Shown here one piece after another: positions 11,741-23,059 of a DNA stretch of 64,000 nt (position 1 is its first letter; every line of letters begins with the position of its first letter). This DNA is from Diadophis punctatus similis (Eukaryota > Chordata > Lepidosauria > Squamata > Dipsadidae). Under the pieces are notes generated by a model, which was not told the DNA's origin, ran no database searches, and saw only the letters and a list, made by a program, of their open reading frames with translations. The translations under genes and the position numbers were made by a program. The DNA lies in contig JALIGW010000002.1 of assembly GCA_023053685.1 (NCBI GenBank), positions 44,823,278 through 44,887,277 of the forward strand. Direction: 5' to 3'.

Positions 11741-12002
11741 ATTTATTTATTTATTTATTATTTATTTATTTTGTGAGATTTATATACCGCCTCACAGTGC
11801 AAGCACTCTCTAAGCGGTTTACACCAGTAAGCAATGTATATTTATATTGCCCCCAACAATCTGGGTCCTCATTTTACCTACCTCAGAAGGATGGAAGGCT
11901 GAGTCAACCTTGAGCCGGTGAGATTTGAACCGCTGACCTGAAGATCACAGTCAGCTAAAGTGACCTGCAGTACTGCCTCTAACCACTGCGCCACCTCGGC
12001 TC
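11741..12002 (-). mobile_element. tRNA-derived squamate SINE, near full length
   Basis: Reverse complement begins GAGCCGAGGTGGCGCAGTGG (ends at 12002) with a perfect A box, then a B-box-like GGTTCAAATCT, the GCTCAAGGTTGACTCA core, CCCAGATTGTTGGGGGC, and GGCGGTATATAAATCTCAC before an (AAAT)n tail at 11741-11772. Same subfamily as 26527-26774. Confidence 0.92.
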
Positions 12003-12125
12003 TTTAAATAAATTCTTTATTCTTTATAAAATAATACATTCTTTAGTAAAGAATAATTCTATAATTATTACAAAGAATTTTGTAATAATTTTTACAAAAA
12101 TTGAAGTAAACAGGGTAAAGGCGAC

Positions 12126-12325
12126 AACCAGTTTGGCGTAGTTGTTAAGTCATCAGGTTAGAATGGGGGATACTGTAAATTCTAATCCTGATTTGGCCAC
12201 AAAGTCATGTAGGTGACTGTGGGCCAGTCATTCCCTCAGCCTTAAGAAGTAAGAAATGACAAACTATTTCCAAATTCTTGCCCAGAAAACTGCAGAGACT
12301 TGTCTAACAGTTTCCAGGAGTCAAC
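12126..12325 (+). mobile_element. Second tRNA-derived SINE type
   Basis: CCAGTTTGGCGTAGTTGTTAAG carries an A-box-like start; TTCTAATCCTG sits at the B-box place; GGTGACTGTGGGCCAGTCA is the diagnostic body block and AACTGCAGAGACTTGTC follows. The minus-strand copy at 17491-17700 belongs to the same type, which differs from the GAGCCGAGG SINE. Confidence 0.75.
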
Positions 12326-12807
12326 ATTTATTTGTAGGCATATTTTACATACACAAGGCTAAAAGCAGCAGTTATATGCCAAGTACCTCAGTAAAATCTG
12401 TTAGGAAATATAAAACAATAAAATAACAAAAAACATATTGAAAGGAATACTGAAATGGAGCTGGCCTCTAGTATTGCAATTATTATTATTTAATTCTGTG
12501 ACATTACATTGGCCACTCTCCAGATGGAATCTGCACCAATGGCATGTCATTTAATTGTCTTCATAAAGACATTTAGAAAATCAGCATCTTAAGATATTTG
12601 CCATTCTCCAGGAGGCTGAACACAATTTATAACTAATAGCACCAAGACCACTTGCATGGTGGCTTTTTAGAATTCATCTGGAAATATTTTGCTGCTCCCC
12701 CCAACACCAGAAAATATTTCCAACAGAAGTGGAAATGACACAAAGACCACAATTCTAAAATTAATTCCAGTCTTAAGATACTTTTTTTTCTCCTTTACAG
12801 GAGAAAA
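12326..12807. other. Unassigned DNA
   Basis: No recognised gene or repeat. The small overlapping frames at 12667-13000 run into the hAT element that follows. Confidence 0.5.
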
Positions 12808-12815
12808 GTATAGAC

Positions 12816-13250
12816 CAGTGATGGCGAACCTTTTTTCCCTTGGGTGCCGAAAGCGCGTGCGCACACGCTATTGTGCATGCGCGAGTGCCCACACCCATAA
12901 TTCTTTGCCTGGGGAGAGCGGAAATGGCCTCCCCCGCCCCCCCGGAGGCTCTCTGGAGGCCGGAAATGGCCCGTTTCCCAACTTCTGGTGGGCCCGCTAG
13001 GCCCATTTTTCGGCCTCTCCAGGCTCCAGAGGCTACCCTGCAGCCTGGGGAGGGCAAAAATGCCCTCCCCTGCGTCCCGGGGGCCTTCCAGAAGCTGAAA
13101 ACGCCCTCCCAGAGCCTTCGTGCGAGCCGAAAATCAGCTGGCTGGCGTGCACATGCACGCTGGAGCTAAGCTAGGGCAATGGCTCGCGTGCTGGCAGATA
13201 TGGCTCCGCGTGCCACCTGTGGCACGCGTGCCATAGGTTCGCCATCACTG
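12816..13250. mobile_element. hAT-like MITE (CAGTGATGGCGAACC family), copy 1
   Basis: Perfect 15-bp terminal inverted repeats CAGTGATGGCGAACC at both ends and a perfect 8-bp target-site duplication GTATAGAC at 12808-12815 and 13251-13258, the size made by hAT transposases. The 435-bp GC-rich interior (GTGCCGAAAGCGCGTGCGC, GGCACGCGTGCCATAGG) codes for nothing recognisable; frames there are incidental. Confidence 0.95.
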
Positions 13251-13258
13251 GTATAGAC

Positions 13259-14815
13259 AATGACATGGTAAATATTTTAATGGAACAGAAAACTAAGTAT
13301 TTTTAAAGAATAAACTGCAATTGTACAAAATGTAGAGATTACAAAAGCACATATGCATATATAAGACATTTGCCCCTCTGTGTATTCTTCCATGAAACAT
13401 TATTTTCATACAGAACAAAATTCAGGTCCCTGTACATGTTAAACACATCATTTACTCTAGTTTGCGATGGAAGTGGATCCCTGGGGTGGAGGGGATAGAA
13501 GGGGTGTTTCAGAGGAGTAAAACCTCAATCCAGATAACATGTGTGAGAAAAAGAGGATGAAAATGACCCTCTGTAATATTTCACAAAGTGTATCATAGAT
13601 GCAAATAGTAAAGTATTCAGTCTGACAAGATTTTGTCTATAGGTGTGAATCAATAAAGAATTCAGTTTGGAAGAATTACCACATGCCATTCTTGATTTCG
13701 GGCCTGACAATATGCATTTAAACTTAGGGAGCAGAGGCCTGTTATTTATAATTTAAAAAGAAGGCACTGTGTTTAATGTACACACAACAGTCTCACTTCT
13801 CCAGCTTAGCCCCAAAATAATGCTGTCATGTGTAAGAAACTGACTGTAGAAATGAGCCACCCCCCCCCTACAACAACTACTTACTACTAGTGCTACTACT
13901 ACTACTGCTGCTACACTAAAAAAAGACCAGTATTATAGAAGAGTAAGAGCATTTTTATTTTAAAGCTAATAGATCATTGCCATTTCAAACCATTCCAGTT
14001 TCAAGCTGGAATACTTTAGTCTGGAACACCACAAACCACTTCCTGTTCTTGAAAAATTAGTGCCAGAAAAATATGAGCCAGATCCATCAGGAGGGACACA
14101 ACATTCCAGAATCAGATTACATTCACACCCAACATTTTGTATACAAGTGCTGAAGACTTTTTCTAATGCCAGGCTCTAAAGTAAAAGTAAAACACTACAA
14201 AGCCCTTAGCATAATGCTGTAACTGACCAAATGTGACTGTACACTTGGGAATAGTGACCAAATTTGGGAATAGTTACTACATAATATAGTAGGTTTATGT
14301 GAAAGGGGAAGGGAAGGGAAGTCTCTTCAGAAACAAAGAACAGAGTAGAATGAAAAAATGACTAATAACAGATATTTCTTAGGGATTTTTCACATTGCTT
14401 CCATTCCATTCAATTCCAATTCTTTCATGGCAGTTTGAAGTTATCTGATTTCAAAACCAATAAATTAATCAACATATTCTCCTGCTGATTTAATCCCGAA
14501 ATGGGAAAAATGTTGAATTAGTGCCTCCCCAACCACATTTTTGTTTCAAGATATTTTCGTTGTTTAAAAAAATCCTCTAAAAGCTGCTCTATCTATATCT
14601 TATTCTTTCTATGCCAATGAGATCTCTGGAAGAAATTACACAAGAGGCTCAGGACTTTTGTCTATCAGCAGGATAATTCTCCAAAACTGCAAGAGAAGGG
14701 GACCAAAAGCCAGAAAAAGTCAGATAAATGTTCAGTTCATCAGAATAAAATGCAGGAAAAAAATCCAGAAAATGTTTTCCAATGCTTCCATGTGAGAGAG
14801 TCAGGTAGGTAGTTG
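13259..14815. other. Unique DNA with a (CTA)n patch
   Basis: No gene recognised. A C8 run at 13860 and a CTA/CTG triplet repeat at about 13868-13913 are the only simple-sequence features. Confidence 0.55.
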
Positions 14816-14823
14816 CTCAAAAT

Positions 14824-14971
14824 CAGTAGTGGGTTCTAAATCCCGTCGCTACTGGTTCACACGTGAAACGCTTCGGCGCATGCACAGAAGCATCCCGGGT
14901 GGGTGGGCGGAGCCTCCTGCTGCCGCTACCGGTTCGCCGAACTGGGCCGAACCGGGAGCAACCCACCGCTG
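14824..14971. mobile_element. hAT-like MITE (CAGTGGTGGGTT family), 148 bp
   Basis: Ends CAGTAGTGGGTTC and, reversed, CAGCGGTGGGTTGC, flanked by the perfect 8-bp duplication CTCAAAAT (14816-14823, 14972-14979). The interior holds ACCGGTTCGCCGAACTGGG. Related termini occur at 23266 and 62335. The 228-codon frame at 14829-15515 merely starts inside this element. Confidence 0.93.
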
Positions 14972-15246
14972 CTCAAAATACTACTACCTACTCAATTTTT
15001 ATGGCTTTCTACTAGTAGTCACATGCCATGGGACATGGCTGATATTAAGGGGGTTGGAAAGAATTCCAGAAGTCATGCTCTGCATAGTTTCCATATCTTG
15101 TTTAAATGAACATTATCTCAACATTAGGAGTAAAACAAATACAGTAACTGACTCAAGACTTCCAAACTATCAAGGACCATTAATTCAAGTAAGCATCCTT
15201 AATATCTATGGCTCAATCATCCAGGTCATGGTTGTCCCAGAGGTAA

Positions 15247-15405
15247 TTTTCCAGAAAGGCAACTGGAATCTCTTGGTTTTTTTCCTTGAAAACATTTCAC
15301 TTCTCATCCAAGAAGCTTCTTCTGAACTGAAGAAGCTTCTTGGACGACAAGTGACACATTTTCAAGGAAAAAAACCCAAGAAATTCCAGTTGCCTTTCTG
15401 GAAAA
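15247..15405. repeat. Long imperfect hairpin, arms of about 75 bp
   Basis: From TTTTCCAGAAAGGCAACTGG (15247) to CCAGTTGCCTTTCTGGAAAA (15405) the sequence folds on itself around CTGAACTGA, with few mismatches. The inner arm CCAAGAAGCTTCTT/AAGAAGCTTCTTGG is perfect. The motif CTTGGACGACAAGTGACA resembles the dispersed vertebrate repeat motif CTTGGATGAGAAGCGAAAC. No target-site duplication was identified. Confidence 0.85.
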
Positions 15406-17490
15406 GCACCTTTGAAGCCTCCTTAATACTTTGCTTAGGCATTTGCAGATGCGGGCTCATGAGTTATCTTAAAAGTTTAAATGGAAACAAGGAAGTAACT
15501 AACCACAAAAGCTGATTTCTGCAGACATACACTTTATTAATTACATATTCTCACTGTAAGCACAAAATCTAATCCATGTTATCAAAAACAGAATGATTAA
15601 CTATGACATCATTACTGGTCAGCATTTTATATACTATTACATAAAGTTTTTTTTTATCCTTCTTGGGTGAACAAAACCTTGCATTCTGTCTCACTGCTGT
15701 TTAAATAAACTTGGTTCAAGCAGATCATGTGGTCTCCACTTGTAAATTGGATCATGGGGAATTTACCCCTTCAATTAGAGACTCATATGGGATTGAGTGG
15801 AGAGCTGGGGTGAGACTCCAACCCAGTTATAAGTATACTTGCACTACCTCCTTAAAGCCAAGTGGGGTTAAGTGAAAGGGGGTGTTTGTGACCCCCTCCT
15901 CGCTTGTGTATCTCAGGTACAGAGGGATGCTTACACTCCCTCCCTTGTTGTGTCTCTGCAGTGTTTATGGCAGACCCAGGTTCATATTCCAAGTTAATGG
16001 CGTAGAGGTCTAGGGAAGGATTATCTGCAGCAGCTTCACTTTCATAAGGAGATAGCTGAGAGAGGATTGAATGCAAGAGCCCAGAAGCAAAGAAATGAAA
16101 GAGTTCCTGTGAATGGGAAACTTTCCTATAAGATATCCAGAATTTCAGCTATGCAAAACATAAATGACGTAAGTGTGATTTGAAGTAAACCAAAACTTAG
16201 CTGGAAATAAATAATCTTATCTGACAAACACAGATAATGATATGAAAATGAACAGATGTGTACTTCATATGGAAGACATCTGATTTGGAATCTCTGAGGG
16301 ACATTTAACACCTGGGAGATTGTTTTCAAAACAGCAGCTGACCAATTAAAGGAAATCTAGATAAAGGTATGATTTTTTTAGTTTAATATTTTATATTAAT
16401 GAAGGGGAGATGGAAGACTTTCATTCTGCTGAAGTTACCATGAATGAATTTTAAGACTTCTTTTGATGTGAAGATTTTTAAAATAGTAATACAAGATGTA
16501 TGTAACTCTATTTTCAATGCTCTAAAGTGGATACTAGTGTTTTTATAGGCATTTTTTAGGAAAGAAAAAAAATACTATCCAATCCAATCCAATTCAGATA
16601 CAAATCAAATAGTATGAAACACAGATACTATGAAATATTGTCGGTCCTAACTGAATTCCCAAAGATAAATATTCATAATCTATCTGTTCAGATGTAACAG
16701 AATATCTATAATATATAGATTACTGTAAATGTCAAAAGAATACTGTTTCTACACAAACTGCTAATTAACATTTCTCTGAAATGTATCGCATTTACACACT
16801 GAAAAGTATTGCACTTCAAAGATTATTCTTCTCCATATTCACATTCAGAAAAAGAAGAAATTTTAAAAGCTTTGTCTCAAAGCCTGGGAAAGGTGTATTG
16901 GGTAGGAGAAATTAATTCCTCTGATCCTTTTATTGTTAGCAAATTAACTATTATAGGTGAGTAATATGTGAAACATTAACTCAGACCAAAAGGAATGCTT
17001 AAGAGAACAGTTTTTTAAATCACAAATTATGAAGTACTGTGCAAAAATTCAGTGTCATTAGTTCAAACAAAACAAAAACTAAAAATAAGGAAACCTTGGG
17101 CCCCTTGCTCTGCGAGCCTTCATTCTTCATATTTAGTGGCTGGTTTTGCCATAACAATAGTTTTCTGACTCAATCAATGAGCTCAAACAAGATGACGACT
17201 ACTCTCCAAAATTATGGTTTCCAGAGTTTATTAAAAATGTTTCAATATTGTTTGTCCAATATTATGATTATTTGTCTGTAATCTATATAATTGAGTTTCC
17301 TATGCTTAGGCTCTCAGTGAAATAAAACATTTACAGAAATTATTTTGGCAAATTTTAATGTCACATACATACATAAATATAAAACAATCCAATAGGGTTT
17401 CCTCCCCCAACATTTTCGAATAAATGGTATAAAATGGCAACACAACAATCTCACATAAAGTGAGACAGAAAACTCACTTTGAGAATTTAA
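15406..17490. other. Unique DNA, no gene recognised
   Basis: Frames of 60-80 codons exist (15852-16076 minus, 16126-16329 minus, 17039-17281 plus) but have no motif or exon-like context. No terminal repeats seen. Confidence 0.5.
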
Positions 17491-17700
17491 GTTAATTTTT
17501 ATCCTGCCTATATTATTTATACCAACAACCCAAGGTGGCGAACATATCCAACAAGACTTCCTGATCCTATTTTCACCGCAACAACAACCCTGTGAGGTGG
17601 GTTGGGCGGAGTGTGACTAGCCCAAAGTCACCCAGCTTACTTTCAGGATTGAAGAAACTCACGGTCTCTTGCTTTCTAAACTGGAGCCTTAACTAATGGA
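17491..17700 (-). mobile_element. Second tRNA-derived SINE type, minus strand
   Basis: Reverse complement reads TTAGTTAAGGCTCCAGTTTAG, GAGACCGTGAGTTTCTTCA, AGCTGGGTGACTTTGGGC, CCACCTCACAGGGTTGTTG, then the AT-rich 3' part. It shares the GTGACT-GGGC-CAGTCA body with 12126-12325 and keeps the CACAGGGTTGTTGTTG block that copy lacks. Confidence 0.75.
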
Positions 17701-18007
17701 TCAAAATGGCCACTATCTTCGAGCCGATCAGAGCAGCTTTGCGATCGATTTTAAAAGTGGAGAACTGCCAGCCAAGGTTGAATCAAAGCCTCGGCACCCC
17801 AAGGGCTAATGCTGCAGTGCTGCAGCTCTAGCTGCTTCGCCTGTCCTTGTAGCCCACACATGGCAATGGCGGCTCCAGTGGCAATCTCAACGCCATGCTG
17901 GATGCGGAGGCAACAAGCCTCCCACAAACGTACCAGTCACCTTCCAGCCAAATATTATTTCCAAATTTAATTTATACAGTTTCCAATTAGAATCGAATTT
18001 AAATTTC
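17701..18007. other. GC-richer unassigned stretch
   Basis: About 230 bases near 50-55% GC (CATGGCAATGGCGGCTCC region) between a SINE and a CR1 fragment, then AT-rich DNA. It has no open frame and could be an unrecognised repeat. Confidence 0.4.
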
Positions 18008-18059
18008 CTAATATTGGTCGGTTGGTCAGCCATCTAATATTGGTCGGTTGGTCAGCCAT
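18008..18059. repeat. Exact 26-bp tandem duplication
   Basis: CTAATATTGGTCGGTTGG...CCAT at 18008-18033 is repeated without change at 18034-18059, at the edge of the CR1 fragment. Confidence 0.95.
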
Positions 18060-18061
18060 TT

Positions 18062-19500
18062 GAATCCATCTGCTGGTGTTGCTATCTAACCCACATTTTT
18101 CTACTTTATCTAGTAGTAGGTTATGTCTACTTTATCAAATGCCTTACTGAAGTCCAAGTAAATTATATCGACAGCATTCCTCTGGTCCACTAATTTTGTC
18201 ACTTTGTCAAAGAATGCAGTAAGATTAGTCTGGCATTATCTGTTTATGACAAACCCATGTTGGCTTTTGGTTATTATTGTTATTCTAGGTGTTCATTGAT
18301 TCGTTGCTTGATTATCTTTTCCAGAATCTTCCCTGGTATTGAGGTCAGGCTGATAGGTCTGTAGTTTCCTGGATCTATTTTTCCCCTTTTTTTGAAGATA
18401 GGAACTACATCAGCTCTTTTCCAGTCCTCTGGCAGTTCCCCGGTGCTCCAGGATCTTTGAAAGATATAGTTCAGTGGTTCTGAGATCTCGTCTGCCAGTT
18501 CCTTCAGAACCTTGGGGTGTAATCCATCCTGGTGATTTGAACTCGTCTAGGGTAGACAGGTGTTCATTTACCATTTTCTTCCCAATTTTAACTTGTGTTC
18601 CTAATCTGTTTTTTGTGGTGCTGTTTTTGATAGGTTGGACTGTTTTTTCCTTTATGTAAAGACAGATGCAAAAAACAAGTTAAGTACAGTAGCTCTGCTT
18701 TCTCCTGTTGCTTGTCACCTTCTTGCACTTTCTCCCTGCAATGGACCAATTGTTTCCTTGACTTTTTTCTTGTTTTTAATATGTTGGAAGAAGCTTTTTT
18801 TGTTACTTTTTACTTTTGTCGTAAGCCTTTGTTCATCGTGAGCCTTAGCTTTCCTTACTTCCTCTTTACAGGCTCCGGCTATTTGCTGGTATTCTGCCTT
18901 AGTTATTTCCCCCTCTTTCCACTTTTTGTCTTTCAATTTGTCAGAGAGTTCTTTATGCAGCCATGCTGGTTTCTTTTGAGACCTATTATTTTTCTTCTTC
19001 ATTGGTATTGTGCTAGACTGGGCTTTTATAATCTCACTTTTCAAAATTTCCCAAGCTTTTTGAGTTGTTTTCCCCTTGAGGATTCTTGTCCATGGAATCC
19101 TTCCCAAGCTCTCTCTAAGTTTATTTAAATTAGCTCTCTTAAAGTCCAAGACTCTAGTATGCCTTTGTTCTACTGCTTGTGTTTGCATAATGTTGAATTC
19201 CAATATTGCATGATCACTTGCCCCCAAGGTTCCTGTAGCTTCAACACCTTCTATCATTTCATCTCTGTTAGTGAGAATTAAGTCCAATATGGCTGATCCC
19301 CTTGTTCCCTTCTCTACTTTTTGGGTAACAAAGTTGTCTGCTAGGGTTGTTAGGAACCTGTTGGATCTTCCACTTGGTGCAGAGTTTGTCTCCCAGTTGA
19401 TGTCAGGGTAGTTAAAATCCCCCATTACTATTGTGATGTGCTTCCTACATACCTTAGTTAGCTGACTAGCAAAAAGTGCATATACTTCCTCTGTTTGGAA
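18062..19500 (-). mobile_element. CR1-clade LINE fragment (endonuclease to early RT)
   Basis: The minus strand carries a continuous piece of CR1 ORF2: endonuclease C-terminus, linker and first RT motifs, with stops and frameshifts increasing towards 18062. It is truncated at both ends. The N-terminal endonuclease and the RT catalytic core with the 3' UTR are absent, so this is not the usual simple 5' truncation. A 26-bp duplication marks the low-coordinate boundary. Confidence 0.88.
18715..19497 (-). pseudogene. CR1 ORF2 endonuclease/linker fragment
   Basis: The longest open piece (281 codons from 19560) contains the apurinic-endonuclease-like motif VMGDFNYPDINWE near 19395-19435 and the catalytic-loop-like ASDHAILEF near 19200-19225, both standard for CR1/L2 endonucleases that nick target DNA. 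A Lys/Arg-rich linker follows (KKPAWLHKEL, FFQHIKNKKK). The first about 20 codons upstream of QTEEVYALF are not CR1-like, which puts the break near 19497. Beyond 18715 the RT N-terminus continues in other frames (SRKLQTYQPDLN, AFDKVD-like) with stops. Confidence 0.85.
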
Positions 19501-19560
19501 GAACAGAGGAAACAGTACAGGAAGGTAGTATAGAATCCCATGTGATATTACAACTGCCAT

Positions 19561-21305
19561 GGCATCAAACTATAATTCTCAGTCCCACCCAGAAAATGCC
19601 TGCAAGGAAAGAATACAATCACACAATACATGAAACCCTAATCAAGGTCAAGAAACTGTGGCTTGAAAAACCAGCAGACCTTAAGTTATTCTTTCAAAGT
19701 AACCTAGGCAGTTGCATAATTGACCCCAAAACAATTGCAATTATATCAATACTATCTAGAAATTTTGGAGCTTGATAGACACCATCTGTCCTGGAACTAT
19801 GTTTTAAAGAAGTGTTTATTACATAGAAAAGCAAGCTGTTAGCCTCATATCCAGAAAAGAAATAGTGTTCAATTAACACAATTAGCACATCTAAGCTTTT
19901 AGGGACCCTGGTATTGTTCTTCTTGCTACAGTAAGCATTTGAGGAACTATTTTGTTCAAAGTCTATAGTGCTTATTTACATATATGATTACAAATTTGTA
20001 CATGTATTTGCACATTTGAGTACAAAGATTGGGTAGTACTTTGGTGGAGTGACAAAATATATCTTTACATTTAGAGCAAGTTCTTATATGAAATATTGTT
20101 TTTGGAAAATAGCCAGTCATATCTCTCTTGCTGTCTCATGTTATTTTACAGTGGCCTTGGCTCAACTAAGACATACTGTGTCCAAAACCTGAAAGCATTT
20201 ATCGAAATTTAGCATTCTGGTCATCTGCATTCCCCTATAGTGAAGCTTCTGGCAATTCTAGTCTATTCACATTTAATTCTGCATCTGTTGTATGTATCCA
20301 ATATCACAAAACACAGTAGATGCTAATTATTGCTGAGACTTCAGCTACATTAGTTAGGGTTTTTCTTCTGTTATTACCCTCCTTCAATATATTCAGATTA
20401 TACTGCTGATGGCAAAAAAAAAAAACCTGGTTCATATTTAGAGATGTGTCTCTTCCAATTGTTTCTTCAACAATGCTGAAATAGAAGGCAGATGATTTTT
20501 CAACAGTACAGTAGCTTCCACTGTTTTTAAAACAATAATCTACAAGGAAAAAATTCTTTCAAACCTGCTTGTAAGGGTAAAGTCTATTTTAATTAACTTC
20601 CAGGTTTTAATTAACTTTCAAGGTGTAACAAACCTTAAATTTAATTCAAGCAGCAAAAGAACAGGTGTTTACTCTTCACATACTTGGCTTGTATACTATG
20701 CAACTCTACTGTATTTCAGCTTTCCTTATAACTACCATTTGTCATGAATGGTTCTTACTACTTACAGCCACGAATGATGTGTATATGATTCTATCTTCAC
20801 CACCATCGTTCATTTCGTATCAGTAAGACCTTTAACAGGCCCAGAATAAAATTATTCTGTATCCTAATATGGCTTACATGACCTTCATTGGAAACTGCAG
20901 CACATTCCATTCTCATGTTAAATTTCCAGGAAATTTAGTAGAATTATCACTTTGGCAGCCATGGAACTTCACAACAGCAAATTACATATATATTGTGTGG
21001 AAGAAAAAGAAACCTATTAGTAGAAAATATTTTTAAAAAGATGCTTGTGTATATATTTAAAATGTTTTACATGCACATATTACATTTTTTATCCCATCCT
21101 ACCTCTGAATTGTTCAGGATGCTGTGTGCACAAACACAAACATACATTTTCTGCTGCTACAATTTTACCAACATATCACTTTTTTATTATTTAGAATTGT
21201 CATCAAATGACAAGAGCATCTAGAATATTTACATTTTTACTCTGAATGTACACGTTCAAAATATATCTGTGTATGCAGGGACAGTGGTTGGTTTTTTTTT
21301 TTGCC
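19561..21305. other. AT-rich unique DNA, no gene recognised
   Basis: Frames at 19694-19888 (minus) and 20993-21223 (plus) have no recognised domain. No repeat termini were found. Confidence 0.5.
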
Positions 21306-21380
21306 AAGTTTATTTTATTTATTATTTATTTATTATTAAACATCTAGGCCGCCTATCTTGCCAAGGTGATATTTCAAATT
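21306..21380 (-). mobile_element. L2-type LINE 3' end, short remnant
   Basis: (ATTT)n followed by CTAGGCCGCCTATCTTGCC; on the minus strand this is the GGCGGC...AAATAAATAAAT 3' tail shared with other L2-type pieces here. Confidence 0.55.
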
Positions 21381-22460
21381 GCAAGAAAGCAAGCTAATGA
21401 TCTGCCACTAAGAACAAGCAAGTAGAACCAAAATATACATTGCATAACCAGGAAAGAAGGAAATAAGTGTAAAAGCTCCATAAACAAGTACAATGTATTT
21501 AAAAAAACATTGTCCTTTTAAAATTGGCATTTTAAAAAAAACCTGGCAGTATTTATGTTTTATATGTAAAACAAGCTCTTGCAATGTACTAGCTCCAAAT
21601 AATTTACTACTTAAAATGGAATGTACAAAAAAAATCCACACAGAATGATATGTTTAGGTTTAACGAACAGTTAAAAGAAGGAAAGGTCTATTATCTATTT
21701 AAAAGAAAAAAGCTTTTGAAAGCAAGACAGTTTAATTTCTAAGGAAAAAATGGATCAAATTCTGCAGATGTAAAACACTAGTTCCTCAATTATGCTTGAG
21801 TTTAGGTAATGAAACCATCACTTTCAAAAACTTCCCTCACTTTTCTTCACAAAGTCACTTTGTCATGTCATGTTATATGAACATTATACGTTATATGAAC
21901 ATTACTATTAAACATGTATAATACTGCTCGTTTGAGAGAAATCTCGTCTCTCTCTCTCAAAAAAAAGGAAAGGCACAAAGCTCAATTTTTGATCCATAAA
22001 TCTGAAAACAAGATAATATGCACTGCATGCAAATGCTGGTGCAATTGGATTTCTCCGAAAATACTCCATCACAATTTAATGTTAATTTGAAAGTTAAGTA
22101 TAGTTATTAAAACTGTCTCCAAATCCTCAGAAACGCTGCTTACAACCCACAGCTGGTTGAATTTACTGTACAGCAACCACAGATTCTGATTTGGTAATTC
22201 CGATTAGGACAAGCTCTTTCCCAACTATTCACAAATAAAAACAAATGCCAATTAGCCAAAACAGTTTGCTTTAAAGTCATAACTGAGCCTTTATTTGCAT
22301 CTGAGCTACACAGATCAGCAAAATCAGTTGATAAAGTCTGAAGCAAAGGCACAAAGTTATCACTTTGTAGTATTTTCACCACATTTAAATGTCTTCTAGG
22401 ATTGTTTCGCTATGGAGTTAAAACCAAGATAAGTAACTTTATTTGAAGTCTTTTGTATCA
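21381..22460. other. Unique DNA, no gene recognised
   Basis: AT-rich; the small frames at 21408-21641 and 22140-22382 show nothing identifiable. Confidence 0.5.
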
Positions 22461-22468
22461 CAATATAC

Positions 22469-22603
22469 CAGTGTTTCTCAACCTTGGCAGTTTGAAGATG
22501 TGTGGACTTCAATTCCCAGAATTCCCCAGCCAGCAACGCTGGCTGGGGAATTCTGGGAGTTGAAGTCCACACATCTTCAAACTGCCAAGGTTGAGAAACA
22601 CTG
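22469..22603. mobile_element. Fold-back hAT-like MITE, near-perfect hairpin
   Basis: Perfect terminal repeats CAGTGTTTCTCAACC and a perfect 8-bp duplication CAATATAC (22461-22468, 22604-22611). Almost the entire 135-bp element is one inverted repeat centred on CCAGCCAGCAACGCTGGCTGG, so a transcript would fold to a stem of about 65 bp. Related palindromes lie at 31623-31770, 35475-35562 and inside 55737-56627. Confidence 0.95.
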
Positions 22604-22611
22604 CAATATAC

Positions 22612-23059
22612 TAACAAATCTATGTTTTCCTTTTAAGATCCACCATATTAGTGTTCATGACACAAACATTCTGGCAGGATCACACCAGCATTCAGAGTTC
22701 TCAGCAGATATGTATTCTCTCTGTCCCCCATCTTCAGCTACCAGATGCAACACATTTAACATTGTGATTGCAGTCTTTCTATAAACATCTGTCTGCTGAA
22801 ACCTGGTTCAGTAATGTTGACACATCCAACTGCCATATAACTCCTGTTTTTCTTCCTACTTTGCTTGGAAAAATGCAGCGGCCCTTGGTGTGCACATATA
22901 TCCCTCTCCTGCGGGAGCTGCATTGGACCAATAAGTTCTGGAAAATGGAAACTGTATCTTACAAATAGTCCTTAACAATGATAATAGAGACCAGAACACC
23001 ACTGCCAAGTGATGAGGTTATAAAGAGTGACATCATATAATTGTACCCACCTACAGCGG
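22612..23059. other. Unassigned DNA
   Basis: No recognised gene. The 66-codon frame at 22768-22968 has no identifiable domain. Confidence 0.45.

Noticed and set aside
15247..15405. Second hammerhead ribozyme candidate
   Set aside because: CTTGGACGACAAGTGACA lacks the CUGANGA box (TGGACGA) and the GAAA box (GTGA); no stem II.
14829..15515. 228-codon plus-strand frame
   Set aside because: Starts within a hAT MITE, crosses unique DNA and a long hairpin; no coherent domain or exon signals.
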